DNA of 64,000 bases from NCBI RefSeq assembly GCF_019091135.1, contig NZ_JAGXJW010000048.1, positions 1 to 64,000 on the forward strand, read 5' to 3'. The notes under the pieces were generated by a model. The model searched no databases and was not told the origin of the DNA. It was given only the letters and a program-made list of their open reading frames with translations. The number at the start of each line of letters is the position of its first letter. Within the stretch, counting starts at the first letter, position 1. Source of the DNA: Cohnella sp. GbtcB17 (lineage in GTDB: Bacteria > Bacillota > Bacilli > Paenibacillales > Paenibacillaceae). A program made the position numbers and the translations under genes. This document shows, one piece after another, positions 17,554 to 25,903 of this stretch.

Positions 17554-18600
17554 TCACTCCACCGCGGTAAAAGCATCCCAGAACGTTCGCATGCTATCGA
17601 CATGCCCCGTAGAGATGCGCAAATAGCCTGCGAGTATTCCCGAGCTATAGTCTCGAATCCAGACGCCCTTTTCTTTCAGCGCCGCCACTACATCGCGTGC
17701 GATGCCTCTCGGCTTGAACAGAATAAAGTTTCCCTCAAGCGCCAGCACGTGGTATCCCGCTTTCCTCAACTGTTCGGAGAGCCAAATGCGTCCTTCTGCC
17801 TCTGCTTCGCGCTGTGCCTCCATCAGATCCGGACGCTTCAGAATTTCTTCTGCGAACAGCAGCCCCACGTTACTCACATTAAAAGTAGACTCGGCCTTCT
17901 CCATATAATCGATCAGCTGTGCATTTCCTGCCGCGTAGCCTACTCGCAGTCCTGCAATCGCGCATAGCTTAGAAAATGTCCGCAGCATGATAACATTGTT
18001 GTACTGTTCGATCAATGGCATGAACGTATACCCGTAAAAATAATGATACGCTTCGTCGATCACGACAAGCGCACCGACAGTGCCCGCCTTCTCTATAATG
18101 GCTCGAGCCTCAGATTCTGTATAGGTCATGCCGATCGGACTGTTCGGATTGAGTATAACGACGATCCCCGTCGCTTCATTAATTTCCGAGAGCAATTGCT
18201 CTACCGGAATTGTGAAGTCAACGTTGTAAGCGACCGTCACATGCTCCATCCCGAACATTGCCGCGTATACGCCATACATCTCGAATGTTGGCGTAACCGT
18301 GATGACCTTCTTCCCGTGTTCGCCGAAGCACTGGAACGCCAATCGCATGGCTTCATCCGAGCCGTTCGTGATCGTAATCTGATCCGACTGCAAGCCAATA
18401 TGCTCGGACACTTTCCGAACAAGCCGATCCTTCTGCGGGTAGGTAGCCAAAAATTCCGGCGTAATCTGCCGTTTCACATCCTCCACGAAGTCAAGCGGCA
18501 GGCCTTCTGGGCTTTCGTTCATATCCAAGCGCAATACGTTCCCGCGGTCCTCATGGAATTTCACACGATAGAGGTCTTTGATGTACTCGTTAACATACAT
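17554..18600 (-). CDS. HisC/CobD-like class I/II PLP aminotransferase
   Basis: 348 residues, fold-type I. Signatures: LDMNESPEGLP, ITITNGSDEAMRLAF, VVILNPNSPIGMTY, VVIDEAYHYFYG, and the PLP-lysine TFSKLCAIAGLRVGYA. The family includes histidinol-phosphate aminotransferase and threonine-phosphate decarboxylase (CobD). No his or cob genes are near, so a substrate in the glycan pathway is more likely, perhaps an amino-alcohol phosphate for the LicC/LicD pair (inference). I take ATG 18600 (MYVNEYIKDLY) after GGAAAGG; a longer form would overlap the methyltransferase. Confidence 0.85.
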   Translation of the reverse strand: MYVNEYIKDLYRVKFHEDRGNVLRLDMNESPEGLPLDFVEDVKRQITPEFLATYPQKDRLVRKVSEHIGLQSDQITITNGSDEAMRLAFQCFGEHGKKVITVTPTFEMYGVYAAMFGMEHVTVAYNVDFTIPVEQLLSEINEATGIVVILNPNSPIGMTYTESEARAIIEKAGTVGALVVIDEAYHYFYGYTFMPLIEQYNNVIMLRTFSKLCAIAGLRVGYAAGNAQLIDYMEKAESTFNVSNVGLLFAEEILKRPDLMEAQREAEAEGRIWLSEQLRKAGYHVLALEGNFILFKPRGIARDVVAALKEKGVWIRDYSSGILAGYLRISTGHVDSMRTFWDAFTAVE

Positions 18601-18608
18601 AGTATTGT

Positions 18609-19364
18609 TTACCTTTCCATAATCGTGTACCATCGGTCTGTTTCAATAAATTGCTTCTCACTATTAAGATGCGGCAAATATTTCTGCTCTTTTATTACAA
18701 ATCCCGCATCAGTAAACACTTTGTAATATTCCTTGTATTCCTTCGGTGTTCGATAAATCACATCGTAGTTCGTTTTCAGCGCTTCGGACGGACACTCGTC
18801 CAGCGTTAACCGCTTCTCAACCGCGACCGTTTCGGTGAAATAAACGATGCAATGTTCGTCTAATAGCTTTAATACACCATCGTAGCAGCCCGGCAACTCC
18901 TCATCGTTAATATACATGCAGACGCCGCCTACGATAAGTCGGTTGAATCCCTTTTTATAAAATTCCGCAGGCTTGCACACCGTCTCCTGAAAGGACAAGC
19001 AATGAAAATCATAGTCGCAATCCGCGTAGCTGTTGCGTTTTCGGGCGGCTTCTACCATCTCTGAGGAGAAGTCGGTTCCGCAATAATAGCCGGCAGCCGG
19101 AATGATCGATTCCGCCCATCTGCCGATGCCACAACCGATGTCGAGCACGCTACTCGTTGGCGTGATTCGCAGCTGCGGCAGAACAAAATCCTTCTCGAAG
19201 CGATTCCATTGTTCCGCATGCGTGGGATTCTGGTCGCCCAGCAATACCGCAACATACGGATTCGCCATGCTTTCAATCGCTTTTGCTCTTTCGTTATAAA
19301 AACTGCGTGTATTTTCAGTCTTGATGTTGATATGATCCCCGTAAACCCTATGCCGATGTGACAC
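18609..19364 (-). CDS. SAM-dependent methyltransferase (class I)
   Basis: About 251 residues. Motif I is SSVLDIGCGIGRWAES near residue 75; the acidic post-I region is YCGTDFSSEMVEAARKR; motif II-like FNRLIVGGVCMYINDEELP. Preferred start is GTG 19364, 9 bp after AAGGAGG; this RBS lies inside the end of the nucleotidyltransferase gene, so the two overlap by 17 bp and are probably translationally coupled. Could methylate an amino-alcohol (for example toward phosphocholine-like groups) or a sugar; the substrate is not evident. Confidence 0.85.
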   Translation of the reverse strand: MSHRHRVYGDHINIKTENTRSFYNERAKAIESMANPYVAVLLGDQNPTHAEQWNRFEKDFVLPQLRITPTSSVLDIGCGIGRWAESIIPAAGYYCGTDFSSEMVEAARKRNSYADCDYDFHCLSFQETVCKPAEFYKKGFNRLIVGGVCMYINDEELPGCYDGVLKLLDEHCIVYFTETVAVEKRLTLDECPSEALKTNYDVIYRTPKEYKEYYKVFTDAGFVIKEQKYLPHLNSEKQFIETDRWYTIMER

Positions 19365-20082
19365 GAACTTGTTCCTCCTTTTCAATGTGCTTCAGAATTC
19401 GTTCATAGTCATCAAAGTAATCGATCTCGGCCCAGAATTTCCCTTCCACATCCACGGTATATATGTTCTGTTCCTTCGTATCGGCAAAAGAATACAGTAC
19501 ATTCTCCCACCACAGGGAGTGTCTATGACTCTCTACAAGCGCCTTCAGTCGTTCAGTGAAAACAGGCATGAAACCGCTATCGATCTTTGCAAGGCCCACA
19601 TATTCACAGCTTCTGGAAGCGAGCGGCAACTCTTTCCCATACTTTTCAATACATCCGTTGTCCGTCGTCGAGAAGAAGTAGTCGCCTACTTCCGTGCGTG
19701 TCTTGTCGATCGCCATGCTGACCGCCCGCTTATCGTTAAGCACAAGATCCAAGATATCTTTGGAGAAATAAACATCCGCATTCAGTACAACGGCATCTCC
19801 CTGCAACTGATCCCGTGCAAACCAGAGACTGGCAATACTATTGGTCACATCGTAGAACGGATTTGTATAGTATTGAACAGGCAACCCTTCAAGCGCCTTG
19901 TATATTTTGTTAGCCTGGTATCCCACGCATACAACGAGCTCGAATCCATAACCGAGCAGCATCTGCGCCGTTCGGCGGATCAATGGAACCCCGGCAATGG
20001 GCAGCGTCGATTTGGGCACGTCCTCAATCATCCGTGATATACGCGTGCCGCGTCCTGCCGCAAGTAAGATTGCTTTCATCAT
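19348..20082 (-). CDS. LicC-like NTP-dependent (cytidylyl) transferase
   Basis: About 244 residues. The N-terminus MKAILLAAGRGTRISRMIEDVPKS is the NTP-binding loop and Lys of sugar-nucleotide/phosphocholine pyrophosphorylases. VVLNADVYFSKDIL carries the metal-binding Asp, and a second acidic motif EIDYFDDYERI near the C-terminus is typical of LicC-type CTP:phosphocholine cytidylyltransferases. It probably activates a small phosphorylated alcohol or sugar for the LicD enzymes. Start is one of two tandem ATGs (20082/20079) after AGAGGG; overlaps the end of the upstream licD region by a few bases. Confidence 0.85.
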   Translation of the reverse strand: MMKAILLAAGRGTRISRMIEDVPKSTLPIAGVPLIRRTAQMLLGYGFELVVCVGYQANKIYKALEGLPVQYYTNPFYDVTNSIASLWFARDQLQGDAVVLNADVYFSKDILDLVLNDKRAVSMAIDKTRTEVGDYFFSTTDNGCIEKYGKELPLASRSCEYVGLAKIDSGFMPVFTERLKALVESHRHSLWWENVLYSFADTKEQNIYTVDVEGKFWAEIDYFDDYERILKHIEKEEQVRVTSA

Positions 20083-20084
20083 CT

Positions 20085-20933
20085 TCACCCTCTGTGTCCT
20101 AGACTATAAAAAGAAAGCGGGGAGGTGACACTTCGGCGATTTGGGGGTGGAGGCGTCTGGTATCCTTCGCCATACACATATCTGAGATATCCATCCCAAT
20201 CTGCTGGCGCGAAGTACATGCCGCCTTCGAAAGGCAAGGTCACAAGCTCAGTAAACCAATCTTTGCGAAAGCCATTCGTCTCCGCTTTGCCGTGATAGCC
20301 AATGCAGCCTACACGGTCAGCACGTTGTTCAGCAAATACGACCGACAGAATCTTGGCCATTCCGAACGCCACCTGCTTCGGAATGAATCGAACGACGCTC
20401 CAGCCTAATCGCCCCATAAATGTAGTCGAAGATCTGTAAGCCGCTCGAGAATAAAGTATTTTCCGGCACACGGTTGCAACCAGCCCTCGTGCTGCCCGTA
20501 GCGCGCCGTTATTCGGAACGCCATCGCGCGGGAAAATGTCAATGAACACGCCGCTATGCATTTTCATATGCTCTTGTCCGAGACGGACGGCTTGTGTACC
20601 TGTGCGCCTCAGCTTGCCGTACAACCACGGGTAATGCTTGTCCGTCTTGTAGGTTTGCAAAAACGTATTCGCTCCAAATTCTCGCTTGTCGATTCGGCAG
20701 AGCTTGTCGTAATCGCTGCGCAGCATCTCCACATCGATGTCATCGTCCCATGGGATAAACGCGCCATGTCTTACCGCACCCAATAGCGTTCCTGACGCAA
20801 TAATGTATCGCAATCCGTGCTTCCTGCACAATGCATCGAATTCGGCAAGCAGCTCGACTTGAATCAATTGCATTTGCCGCAGTTCTGCCTGAGACATCTC
20901 CTGTTGGCTATACTTTTGCATGTGGCAGATCAT
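20085..20933 (-). CDS. LicD-family phosphotransferase, first gene of the minus-strand island
   Basis: 282 residues. LLAEFDALCRKHGLRYIIASGTLLGAVRHGAFIPWDDDIDVEML contains the LicD signature (GTLLGAVR and the WDDDID metal site). A C-terminal half with FEGGMYFAPADWDGYLRYVYGEGYQTPPPPNRR is typical of full-length LicD. Unlike the LicD at 16356 it has no Rossmann module. It is first behind a perfect sigma-D promoter about 90 bp upstream. Start ATG 20933 lies close to AAGGG; a second ATG four codons in is possible. Confidence 0.88.
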   Translation of the reverse strand: MICHMQKYSQQEMSQAELRQMQLIQVELLAEFDALCRKHGLRYIIASGTLLGAVRHGAFIPWDDDIDVEMLRSDYDKLCRIDKREFGANTFLQTYKTDKHYPWLYGKLRRTGTQAVRLGQEHMKMHSGVFIDIFPRDGVPNNGALRAARGLVATVCRKILYSRAAYRSSTTFMGRLGWSVVRFIPKQVAFGMAKILSVVFAEQRADRVGCIGYHGKAETNGFRKDWFTELVTLPFEGGMYFAPADWDGYLRYVYGEGYQTPPPPNRRSVTSPLSFYSLGHRG

Positions 20934-21021
20934 CGCCCTTCAGCGTACTTGCATGGCAATTCTTATATATCAATATTCAGTGAGCTTGGCTAATGTGGTT
21001 TGCAAAAGGTTCTTATACAGT

Positions 21022-21048
21022 ATATCGGCTTAACTCTTGCATAATTTA
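21022..21048 (-). promoter_or_regulatory. Sigma-D (SigD/FliA) promoter driving the minus-strand glycan operon
   Basis: Minus strand TAAA (21048-21045), exactly 15 bp, GCCGATAT (21029-21022): a full match to the Bacillus sigma-D consensus and identical in form to the hag promoter in this window. It reads toward the licD gene at 20933. Confidence 0.88.
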
Positions 21049-21063
21049 GATAAATCTCAAGTG

Positions 21064-21090
21064 TAAACTTTAACCAGAACAAGTCGATAT
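21064..21090 (+). promoter_or_regulatory. Sigma-D promoter driving the plus-strand glycosyltransferases
   Basis: Plus strand TAAA (21064-21067), 15 bp, GTCGATAT (21083-21090): one mismatch in the -10 compared with GCCGATAT. Reads toward the gene at 21265. Confidence 0.75.
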
Positions 21091-21264
21091 TTATCTAACT
21101 TTCATTTTAATAGTCAAGCTCTTCATCATTCAACATTTATCGACACGAATATCAATATATACAGCTTTATTTGTTATACTTAGAAAGCGTTCGTTTTAAT
21201 ACCTATCTCCGTATGCCGCTAATTTCCTTTAACCAATACATCCCATGAATAGTCGAGGGTTAAC

Positions 21265-23106
21265 ATGAAGCCACTCATCACATTGTGCATGATCGTCCGG
21301 AACGAGGCCCTCGTGCTGGAACGCTGCCTTGCGAGCGTGTCCGGATGGATCGACGAACTCATCGTCGTGGATACCGGATCTACCGACAACACCAAACGCA
21401 TCGCCGAAGCCCGCAACGCCAGCATCTATGAATTCGCATGGACGGACGACTTTGCCGAAGCACGCAACTTTTCGCTTTCCAAGGCTGCGGGACAATGGAT
21501 TCTCGTGCTGGACGCAGACGAATACGTGGAGCCAGCTTCGGTCCCAGCCCTGCTCGATTTTCTGAGACAGGCCGATTCATCCAATCCAATTGGTATTGTT
21601 CTGCCTATTTACAACTATGTCGATCGCGAAGGCTCGGGCAAGATCTCGCAGTCCAGCGCGGTACGACTATTCCCGTGTCACCCCAGCTTGGGTTTTGAAG
21701 GAGCGATTCACGAGCAGTTGCGGTCGCGCGATGGCGAACTTCGTCTGGTCGAGTTCGATTTCCCGATCTATCACACCGGTTATACGACGGAGACCATTGC
21801 GTACAAAGATAAATCCGCTCGCAACGAGGCTATTTTTTCTCGGCTTCGCAGCGAAGGCCGTTGGACGCGCTATGATGCCTTTACTTTGGGAAATGAATAC
21901 TTTGCGCAGGATCGTTATGAAGAGGCTTTGCGTAATTACGAAGAGGCGGATCGCCCCTCTGAGGCAAGACAGCCATGGCTCCTTCTCTGTATTGGCAATC
22001 GCGTGTCCTGCTTGCTTAAGCTGCAACGATATACGGATGCCTGGAAGCAAATTAAGCGCGGACAGACGCTTTGGCCGAAGCACTGCGACTTCTACTGGCT
22101 GGAAGGATACGCACTAGCCCTTCTGGGTTGGGATGAAGAAGCGCTGTCGGCCCTAGCTCTCTGTATGGACAAATCAAAGGCCTATCTCATCAGTCCGAAC
22201 TTTGGGACGACGCTGCCGCTTCAGCAGGCCGCAGCGCTGCACCTGCGCCGTTTCGAGCTCACGCAAGCCGTCTCCTGTCTCACAAAGCTTTGTTATGCAA
22301 GCCCGGATCAGCTGTCGGTGCTCCTTCAGCTTCTGAAGCTGTTTATTTCCGCTTCCGAACCGGTAGATCGCATTGATTCCTTTTTACGGTCGCTGTACCC
22401 GAAGCCGCAGCCCTATCAACGGGTCATGATTCTCGACGTGCTTCTCACGCTTGGACTTAAAGAGTTGACCGAAAAGTATTGGCATACATCCGTTCAAGCA
22501 AAAGACCCGCTGACGCCATCCATTCGATTGCGCTACGCACTATTAACGAACCAACTTGAACTCGGAGCGGCTATCCTTCAATCCGCTTCGCACGAACAGG
22601 ATCGCGCCTGGGCCATCTCGATGCTTAGAGCTTCGTTTCAATGGAAGGAACAGATCGGGGATCAGTACCCGATGCCGGCGGAACAATCGGACGAGCTTGT
22701 CGCCGCGGTTTGCCTGCAGTATTTCCGAGAGGGGCAATTCGACCTTTACGATTCCTTGATCAACGCTTATCCGGACCTATTCGAGAGTCTGGCCAACCGC
22801 CTCGGAGACGCGCTGTTCGAAGATCGCCAATTCGAGCTGGCCCTGGACTATTACTCGTTACTGCTGCAGCGAGACGCATTGTCTCCAAGCGGCTATGAAA
22901 ATGTCGGCCGGCTGTATTTGGCTCAGGATGAGCTCGAAGAGGGCTTGGCATTTATCGAGCAAGCGTCGAACGCGATGCCTGAACGCGTGGATTTGCGCAT
23001 CCTCAGACTGCGCCATACTCAAGATCCCGAACGCCGAGGAATCATTATCAATAAGCTTGCCGGCGACTTCCCCGGCCTGGTTGATTTTCCCGCTCTTACC
23101 CTGTAA
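21265..23106 (+). CDS. GT2 glycosyltransferase with TPR repeats
   Basis: 613 residues. N-terminal GT-A domain: ITLCMIVRNEALVLERCLASV, DELIVVDTGSTDNT, the metal site VLDADEYVEP, and HEQLRSRDGE. From about 200 to the end it is alpha-helical TPR-like (EEALRNYEEADRP, FELALDYYSLLLQRD, ENVGRLYLAQDELEEGLAF). GT2-TPR proteins of this kind occur next to flagellin genes and are candidate protein O-glycosyltransferases. ATG 21265 after GAGGGT. It is a paralogue of the following gene and is in the same transcript. Confidence 0.85.
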   Translation: MKPLITLCMIVRNEALVLERCLASVSGWIDELIVVDTGSTDNTKRIAEARNASIYEFAWTDDFAEARNFSLSKAAGQWILVLDADEYVEPASVPALLDFLRQADSSNPIGIVLPIYNYVDREGSGKISQSSAVRLFPCHPSLGFEGAIHEQLRSRDGELRLVEFDFPIYHTGYTTETIAYKDKSARNEAIFSRLRSEGRWTRYDAFTLGNEYFAQDRYEEALRNYEEADRPSEARQPWLLLCIGNRVSCLLKLQRYTDAWKQIKRGQTLWPKHCDFYWLEGYALALLGWDEEALSALALCMDKSKAYLISPNFGTTLPLQQAAALHLRRFELTQAVSCLTKLCYASPDQLSVLLQLLKLFISASEPVDRIDSFLRSLYPKPQPYQRVMILDVLLTLGLKELTEKYWHTSVQAKDPLTPSIRLRYALLTNQLELGAAILQSASHEQDRAWAISMLRASFQWKEQIGDQYPMPAEQSDELVAAVCLQYFREGQFDLYDSLINAYPDLFESLANRLGDALFEDRQFELALDYYSLLLQRDALSPSGYENVGRLYLAQDELEEGLAFIEQASNAMPERVDLRILRLRHTQDPERRGIIINKLAGDFPGLVDFPALTL

Positions 23107-23169
23107 CGATACGCTTCCATCAAGCCGATATGATAGAAGACAACGCATGGCTAAGCCCAGGAGGCTTTT

Positions 23170-25122
23170 ATGGATCAATTGATATCTTTGTGTATGATCG
23201 TTAAAAACGAAGAAAAGGTGCTTCGCCGATGTCTGGAAAGCGTGAAGGGACTTGCTGACGAGATTATCGTCATCGATACCGGATCGGATGACGGCACCAA
23301 AGCGATCGCCCGTTCCTTTACGGATGAAGTTCATGACTTCGTCTGGATCGATGATTTCTCGGCCGCTAAGAACGAAGCCATACGTCGCGCGAACGGTAAA
23401 TGGATCTTTGTGTTGGACGCCGACGAGTATGTGGACAAGGAAAAAAGCGCAGAGCTTCGCCGCTTTCTTTCGACCCAGGATCACACGAAACCGATTGGAT
23501 TTACCCTTCCGGTCTACAACTTTACGCACAACGTTGAATTAGGGAGATTCGTCGAATCCACGGCTGTTCGCCTGTTCGCGAATCATCCGCTGGTGCGCTT
23601 CGAACGCCCTATTCATGAACAGGTGATGAGCGGCTCGGAGCCGATGGCCGGCACCAACTACCCTTTTATCATCTTCCATACCGGATACACACAGCAGACC
23701 TGGTCGGAGAAGAAAAAGGGAGATCGCAATCTCCAGCTCTTCGAAAAACTGAAGGCGCAAAAGCAATTCGAAGAGTACGACTACTTCACGCTGGGCAACG
23801 AATACAATGCGCAAGGCGATCCGAAGAAAGCCCTGCAGCACTACAAAAAGGCTCTGACCAAGCGCGCACAGACGCAGAGCTTTTATCCCTTTTGCTACCA
23901 CCAAGCGGTCGCGTGCCTCATCCAACTCGATTGGCTGAAGGAAGCGCTGGAGTATATCGAGCAAGGACTGAAGAACTGGCCGCAATTCGTCGACTACTAC
24001 TGCTTTAAAGCGATGGTCTGCCAGCAGCTCGGTCTCTACGACGAAGCCATTCAGCTGTTCGAGAAATGCATCGATATCGCGAGCCATCCTTCCCAAAAGG
24101 ACGGCAGGTATTGGCTTATGTCAGCGAACTATGGGAACTTGATCCCGTACTCGAATCTCCATGCCCTGTATGCGCGGCGGCTCGATATCCAACAGACCGT
24201 ATACTATCTGACCAAGTTGATTCAATTTCACAAGTCGGATTATCTTGTTCTCTATCACTTGCTTGGGCTGCTCACGCAGAGAGAGCCGGTATCCGAAGTG
24301 ATCGCGTTTCTGGATAAGATTTATAATGAAAAAACGCCGGAGCAATCTCTCCAGCTTCTGCAAGTCAGCTTTCTTTTGGGGAACAAGGAGTTGTCGGTTC
24401 ACTACCATGCCGAATGTCACAAGTTGAATATCCCGCTCCCGGCTCAACATCGGCTCTACTATGCCCTGATCACCGATCAACCATCCGAATTCGACCTCAT
24501 TCTTGCGTCATTAGAGGATCCTGAGATTCCCGCAATGGATCACAAGCTGTCGTTCCTTGCTTCGATCGTCTGGCAGGATGCTAAGTATGGCACTTATATT
24601 CAAGCGTCGTCCGACAACTCGCTTATCGACATGCATGCGTACTTGTTCGCGCCTGAGCAAGCAACGACGGACAATATTCCGTTTGATGAAGACTTTGTCA
24701 CTAAGCTACTCGTCGATTTGTTTAAAATGAACCGGTTTGAGGGCTACGACTGGCTCATTCAGCGATATTCGGCTTTTAACGATGCGCTCGCCAACCGGAT
24801 GGGCGATCATTTCTTCAGCCAGTTCCAGGTGGAGTTGGCCTTGGATTATTACTCCCTGCTTCTGGATCAAAACCAGCTTGGAGACAACGGCTATCGTAAC
24901 GTCGGCTTTCTCTACATCTATCAAGGGAATCAAGAAGAGGGCGCGGCATTTCTAGCTCAATCCATCGAGATGACGCCCGAAGACGCCACCTCATACCCTA
25001 CATTTTTCAAAGCCTGCCAGGATCAAGAGCTTCGCAAAAAAGTGCGAGACCTCTATCGGCAAAAGCATACCCAGTATGCGTCGATTCCCCTCATTCAGAC
25101 CATAATAAAGGATCAGGCGTAA
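23170..25122 (+). CDS. GT2 glycosyltransferase with TPR repeats (paralogue)
   Basis: 650 residues, same plan as the preceding gene: LISLCMIVKNEEKVLRRCLES, DEIIVIDTGSDDGT, VLDADEYVDKE, then TPR-like helices (EYNAQGDPKKALQHYKKAL, DEAIQLFEKCIDIA, VELALDYYSLLLDQNQ). Corresponding motifs occur at the same positions in both, which indicates a tandem duplication. RBS AGGAGG precedes the ATG at 23170. Its stop codon lies inside a perfect terminator hairpin shared with the convergent flagellar operon. Confidence 0.87.
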   Translation: MDQLISLCMIVKNEEKVLRRCLESVKGLADEIIVIDTGSDDGTKAIARSFTDEVHDFVWIDDFSAAKNEAIRRANGKWIFVLDADEYVDKEKSAELRRFLSTQDHTKPIGFTLPVYNFTHNVELGRFVESTAVRLFANHPLVRFERPIHEQVMSGSEPMAGTNYPFIIFHTGYTQQTWSEKKKGDRNLQLFEKLKAQKQFEEYDYFTLGNEYNAQGDPKKALQHYKKALTKRAQTQSFYPFCYHQAVACLIQLDWLKEALEYIEQGLKNWPQFVDYYCFKAMVCQQLGLYDEAIQLFEKCIDIASHPSQKDGRYWLMSANYGNLIPYSNLHALYARRLDIQQTVYYLTKLIQFHKSDYLVLYHLLGLLTQREPVSEVIAFLDKIYNEKTPEQSLQLLQVSFLLGNKELSVHYHAECHKLNIPLPAQHRLYYALITDQPSEFDLILASLEDPEIPAMDHKLSFLASIVWQDAKYGTYIQASSDNSLIDMHAYLFAPEQATTDNIPFDEDFVTKLLVDLFKMNRFEGYDWLIQRYSAFNDALANRMGDHFFSQFQVELALDYYSLLLDQNQLGDNGYRNVGFLYIYQGNQEEGAAFLAQSIEMTPEDATSYPTFFKACQDQELRKKVRDLYRQKHTQYASIPLIQTIIKDQA

Positions 25123-25136
25123 TCGCCTGATCCTTT
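25107..25136. terminator. Bidirectional intrinsic terminator between the glycosyltransferase and fliT
   Basis: Perfect 13-bp inverted repeat AAAGGATCAGGCG-TAAT-CGCCTGATCCTTT, flanked by A-rich and T-rich ends on both sides. It overlaps the stop codon of the plus-strand gene and touches that of the minus-strand fliT-like gene. Confidence 0.9.
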
Positions 25137-25503
25137 ATTTGCGAAAGTCGATAAAATAGCCTTCCGCCTGCGTATAACCATGACTATATGTCGTTCGCGA
25201 CTTTTCTCCATCCTGCATCCTGTTCATCTGGTCGGAAATATAGTTTCTAAATATGTTTAACTTCCGATCGACTTCCTTCGCAAGGGCCATACAGGAGCCG
25301 ATCAATTCCTGGATTCTCGGTTCCTTGCTCAATCCGGAAGACAAGGGAGCGTCCAGCTGGGCCCGCAATTGAACTTGCATCTCCTGCAGTTCTGCAAGCC
25401 GCTCGACGCCTCCCTCCTGCTCCAAATCCAAACTTAAAATAGATTCGCTCACTTTTACAAGCGCCAGCAGGCCTTGTTCGGTGACGGCGTAGCTCGAACT
25501 CAT
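25135..25503 (-). CDS. fliT: FliT-like small flagellar protein
   Basis: 122 residues, mostly helical (YAVTEQGLLALVKVSESIL, LAELQEMQVQLRAQLD, CMALAKEVDRKLNIFRN). Directly downstream of fliS with an ATGA overlap (25503-25500), as fliT is in Bacillus, and of similar size. FliT-type proteins are chaperones for the cap protein FliD. Sequence similarity alone is weak, so the call rests on position, size and helical content. The C-terminus ends with TQAEGYFIDFRK. Confidence 0.6.
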   Translation of the reverse strand: MSSSYAVTEQGLLALVKVSESILSLDLEQEGGVERLAELQEMQVQLRAQLDAPLSSGLSKEPRIQELIGSCMALAKEVDRKLNIFRNYISDQMNRMQDGEKSRTTYSHGYTQAEGYFIDFRK

Positions 25504-25895
25504 GACTGCGCCTGAACCTTGGATTGCGTATGAAGCTGCTTCATCGATTGAATCCAGGTGTCCTTTAGATCGGTCATCAGTTCGATGCATTCTTGGATAT
25601 AGCTTTCATTGAGCTGGATGTTGGCCTGAAAGAGTCGATTCTTCATATATTCGTATAACGAAAATAATTGCTTGGACACGTCATACTCCATCTTTAAAGT
25701 GGACAGTAATTCATCCAAAATATCAATCGATTTTTGAATGTTAATATTTTTACTTTCGTAATTTTTTGATTGAATGCCTTGCTTTGCTTGCTTCATAAAC
25801 TTAATGCAACCATTGTACAGCATGGCCGTCAATTCCCAAGGCGCGGCAGTGTTCACTTGCATCCTAAGATAAGTGTCCTGCGCTTGTTGATTCAT
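25500..25895 (-). CDS. fliS: Flagellin export chaperone FliS
   Basis: 131 residues, the family length. Starts MNQQAQDTYLRMQVNTAAPWELTAMLYNGCIKFMKQA, the conserved FliS N-terminus (tAtP.eLi.mLYdgai). It then carries NIQKSIDILDELLSTLKMEYD and LFSLYEYMKNRLFQAN. It binds the disordered C-terminus of flagellin in the cytosol before export. Follows AAAGAGG with a spacing of 11 bp. Overlaps fliT by 4 bp and lies 8 bp after flaG. Confidence 0.95.
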   Translation of the reverse strand: MNQQAQDTYLRMQVNTAAPWELTAMLYNGCIKFMKQAKQGIQSKNYESKNINIQKSIDILDELLSTLKMEYDVSKQLFSLYEYMKNRLFQANIQLNESYIQECIELMTDLKDTWIQSMKQLHTQSKVQAQS

Positions 25896-25903
25896 GCAAG
25901 TAT

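Larger units (their letters stand above)
20934..21264. promoter_or_regulatory. Divergent intergenic region with two sigma-D promoters
   Basis: 331 AT-rich bases between the two oppositely oriented arms of the glycan island. It contains no ORF of note. It holds one sigma-D-type promoter on each strand (listed separately), with their -35 elements facing each other 15 bp apart (21048 and 21064). The plus-strand transcript would have a leader of about 165 nt, the minus-strand one about 80 nt. Confidence 0.8.

Noticed and set aside
25107..25136. Perfect inverted repeat considered as an insertion-sequence end
   Set aside because: It has terminator features (T-rich tails, overlap with two convergent stops) and no partner repeat or transposase.
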